From JAVWGW01 sp036655915 (GTDB lineage Bacteria; Actinomycetota; Coriobacteriia; Coriobacteriales; Eggerthellaceae), in the NCBI GenBank assembly GCA_036655915.1, contig JAVVPE010000048.1, positions 1 to 11,935 of the forward strand: a stretch of DNA of 11,935 nt, given 5' to 3'. A model generated the notes under the pieces. It saw only the letters and a program-made list of their open reading frames with translations. It made no database searches and was not told the DNA's origin. Below are positions 11,699 to 11,935 of the stretch, piece by piece. Each line of letters starts with the position of its first letter. Positions within the stretch are counted from its first letter, which is position 1. The position numbers and the translations under genes are program-made.

Positions 11699-11935
11699 GT
11701 CGGCTGGCTCCCATGCGTGGATGCTTAAGTTGACGTGGGTTTCATCGAGAAAGGTGACGCCTTCATCGCGCAGGAGGGCTCGTTGCACTTCCGGCCCGCC
11801 GAAGGCGAAGCCTTTGCAGATGCTGCCATCTTTGAATACGACGCGATGGCAAGGCGTGGTGCCCGGTTCAGGGTTGCCATGCAGCGCAAACCCCACGTAG
11901 CGCGCCGATCGCGGCGACCCCATCAGCCGCGCAAT
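11687..11935 (-). CDS. MGMT-family DNA alkyl-repair protein (partial)
   Basis: The C-terminal 82 codons of a gene that runs off the right edge. IARLMGSPRSARYVGFALHG is the DNA-binding helix-turn-helix part (RxxGxPRxARxVG), and PCHRVV is the active-site box whose Cys accepts the alkyl group from O6-alkylguanine. Having Cys rather than the Trp or Ala of alkyltransferase-like (ATL) proteins suggests a real transferase, but the residues after it (FAFGGPEVQRALLRDEGV) are those of the short YbaZ/Atl-like group, so function is uncertain. An internal ATG at 11923 is not the start: the frame stays open to the edge and encodes conserved family residues. The stop at 11689-11687 touches the hicAB operator. 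Confidence 0.85.
   Translation of the reverse strand: MARLMGSPRSARYVGFALHGNPEPGTTPCHRVVFKDGSICKGFAFGGPEVQRALLRDEGVTFLDETHVNLSIHAWEPADLLA

Noticed and set aside
1..11935. CRISPR array, tRNA or rRNA genes, insertion sequence ends
   Set aside because: No regularly spaced repeats with unique spacers, no cloverleaf-like sequence, and no transposase or paired terminal repeats were found.

Overview
The window reads as chromosomal DNA from a high-GC Gram-positive bacterium, most likely a Coriobacteriia (Eggerthellaceae-like) gut anaerobe. This is inferred from gene content: a LytR-CpsA-Psr (LCP) wall protein, desulfoferrodoxin, stand-alone NifU C-terminal domain, PdxS-type vitamin B6 synthesis and two FAD enzymes common in anaerobes. 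No 16S or other phylogenetic marker is present, so the family is a guess. The core genes are GC-rich, whereas the left edge (reverse transcriptase remnant) and the right-edge hicAB pair are visibly more AT-rich and look acquired.

Left, accessory part (1-1700): a hairpin/pseudoknot candidate (66-111) precedes a reverse transcriptase gene (141-1113) whose motif B (LGNQTSQ) is of the diversity-generating-retroelement (DGR) type. The gene is broken: just after the YMDD box the frame shifts and part of the palm/thumb region appears to be missing. A GC-rich, repeat-rich tract follows. At 1376-1676 lies the most interesting object: a good promoter drives a short RNA of about 85-90 nt on the + strand that ends at a strong intrinsic terminator, and this runs head-on into a 41-codon minus-strand gene with a strong ribosome binding site, encoding one hydrophobic helix plus a very basic tail. 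The arrangement is that of a type I toxin-antitoxin module (Fst/par or TxpA/BsrG-like), apparently unannotated because the peptide is so small. The two convergent transcripts also share 5' leader sequence blocks in the same order.

Middle, core part (1774-7808, all + strand): murA (peptidoglycan precursor synthesis) is followed after 4 nt by a divergent LCP protein, then a NifU-type Fe-S scaffold domain and an eight-cysteine small protein, pdxS without an adjacent pdxT, a small zinc-ribbon protein joined to lgt (lipoprotein diacylglyceryl transferase), and a two-domain desulfoferrodoxin (superoxide reductase). Cell envelope assembly and metal/oxygen handling are the themes. Several of the promoters share an extended -10 (TGnTAnnnT).

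Right part (8027-11935): two FAD-dependent oxidoreductases of different families in tandem (HI0933/YhiN-like and COG2509-like), then on the minus strand a hicA-hicB toxin-antitoxin operon whose palindromic operator overlaps its own promoter and the 3' end of the next gene, an MGMT-family DNA repair protein cut by the window edge.
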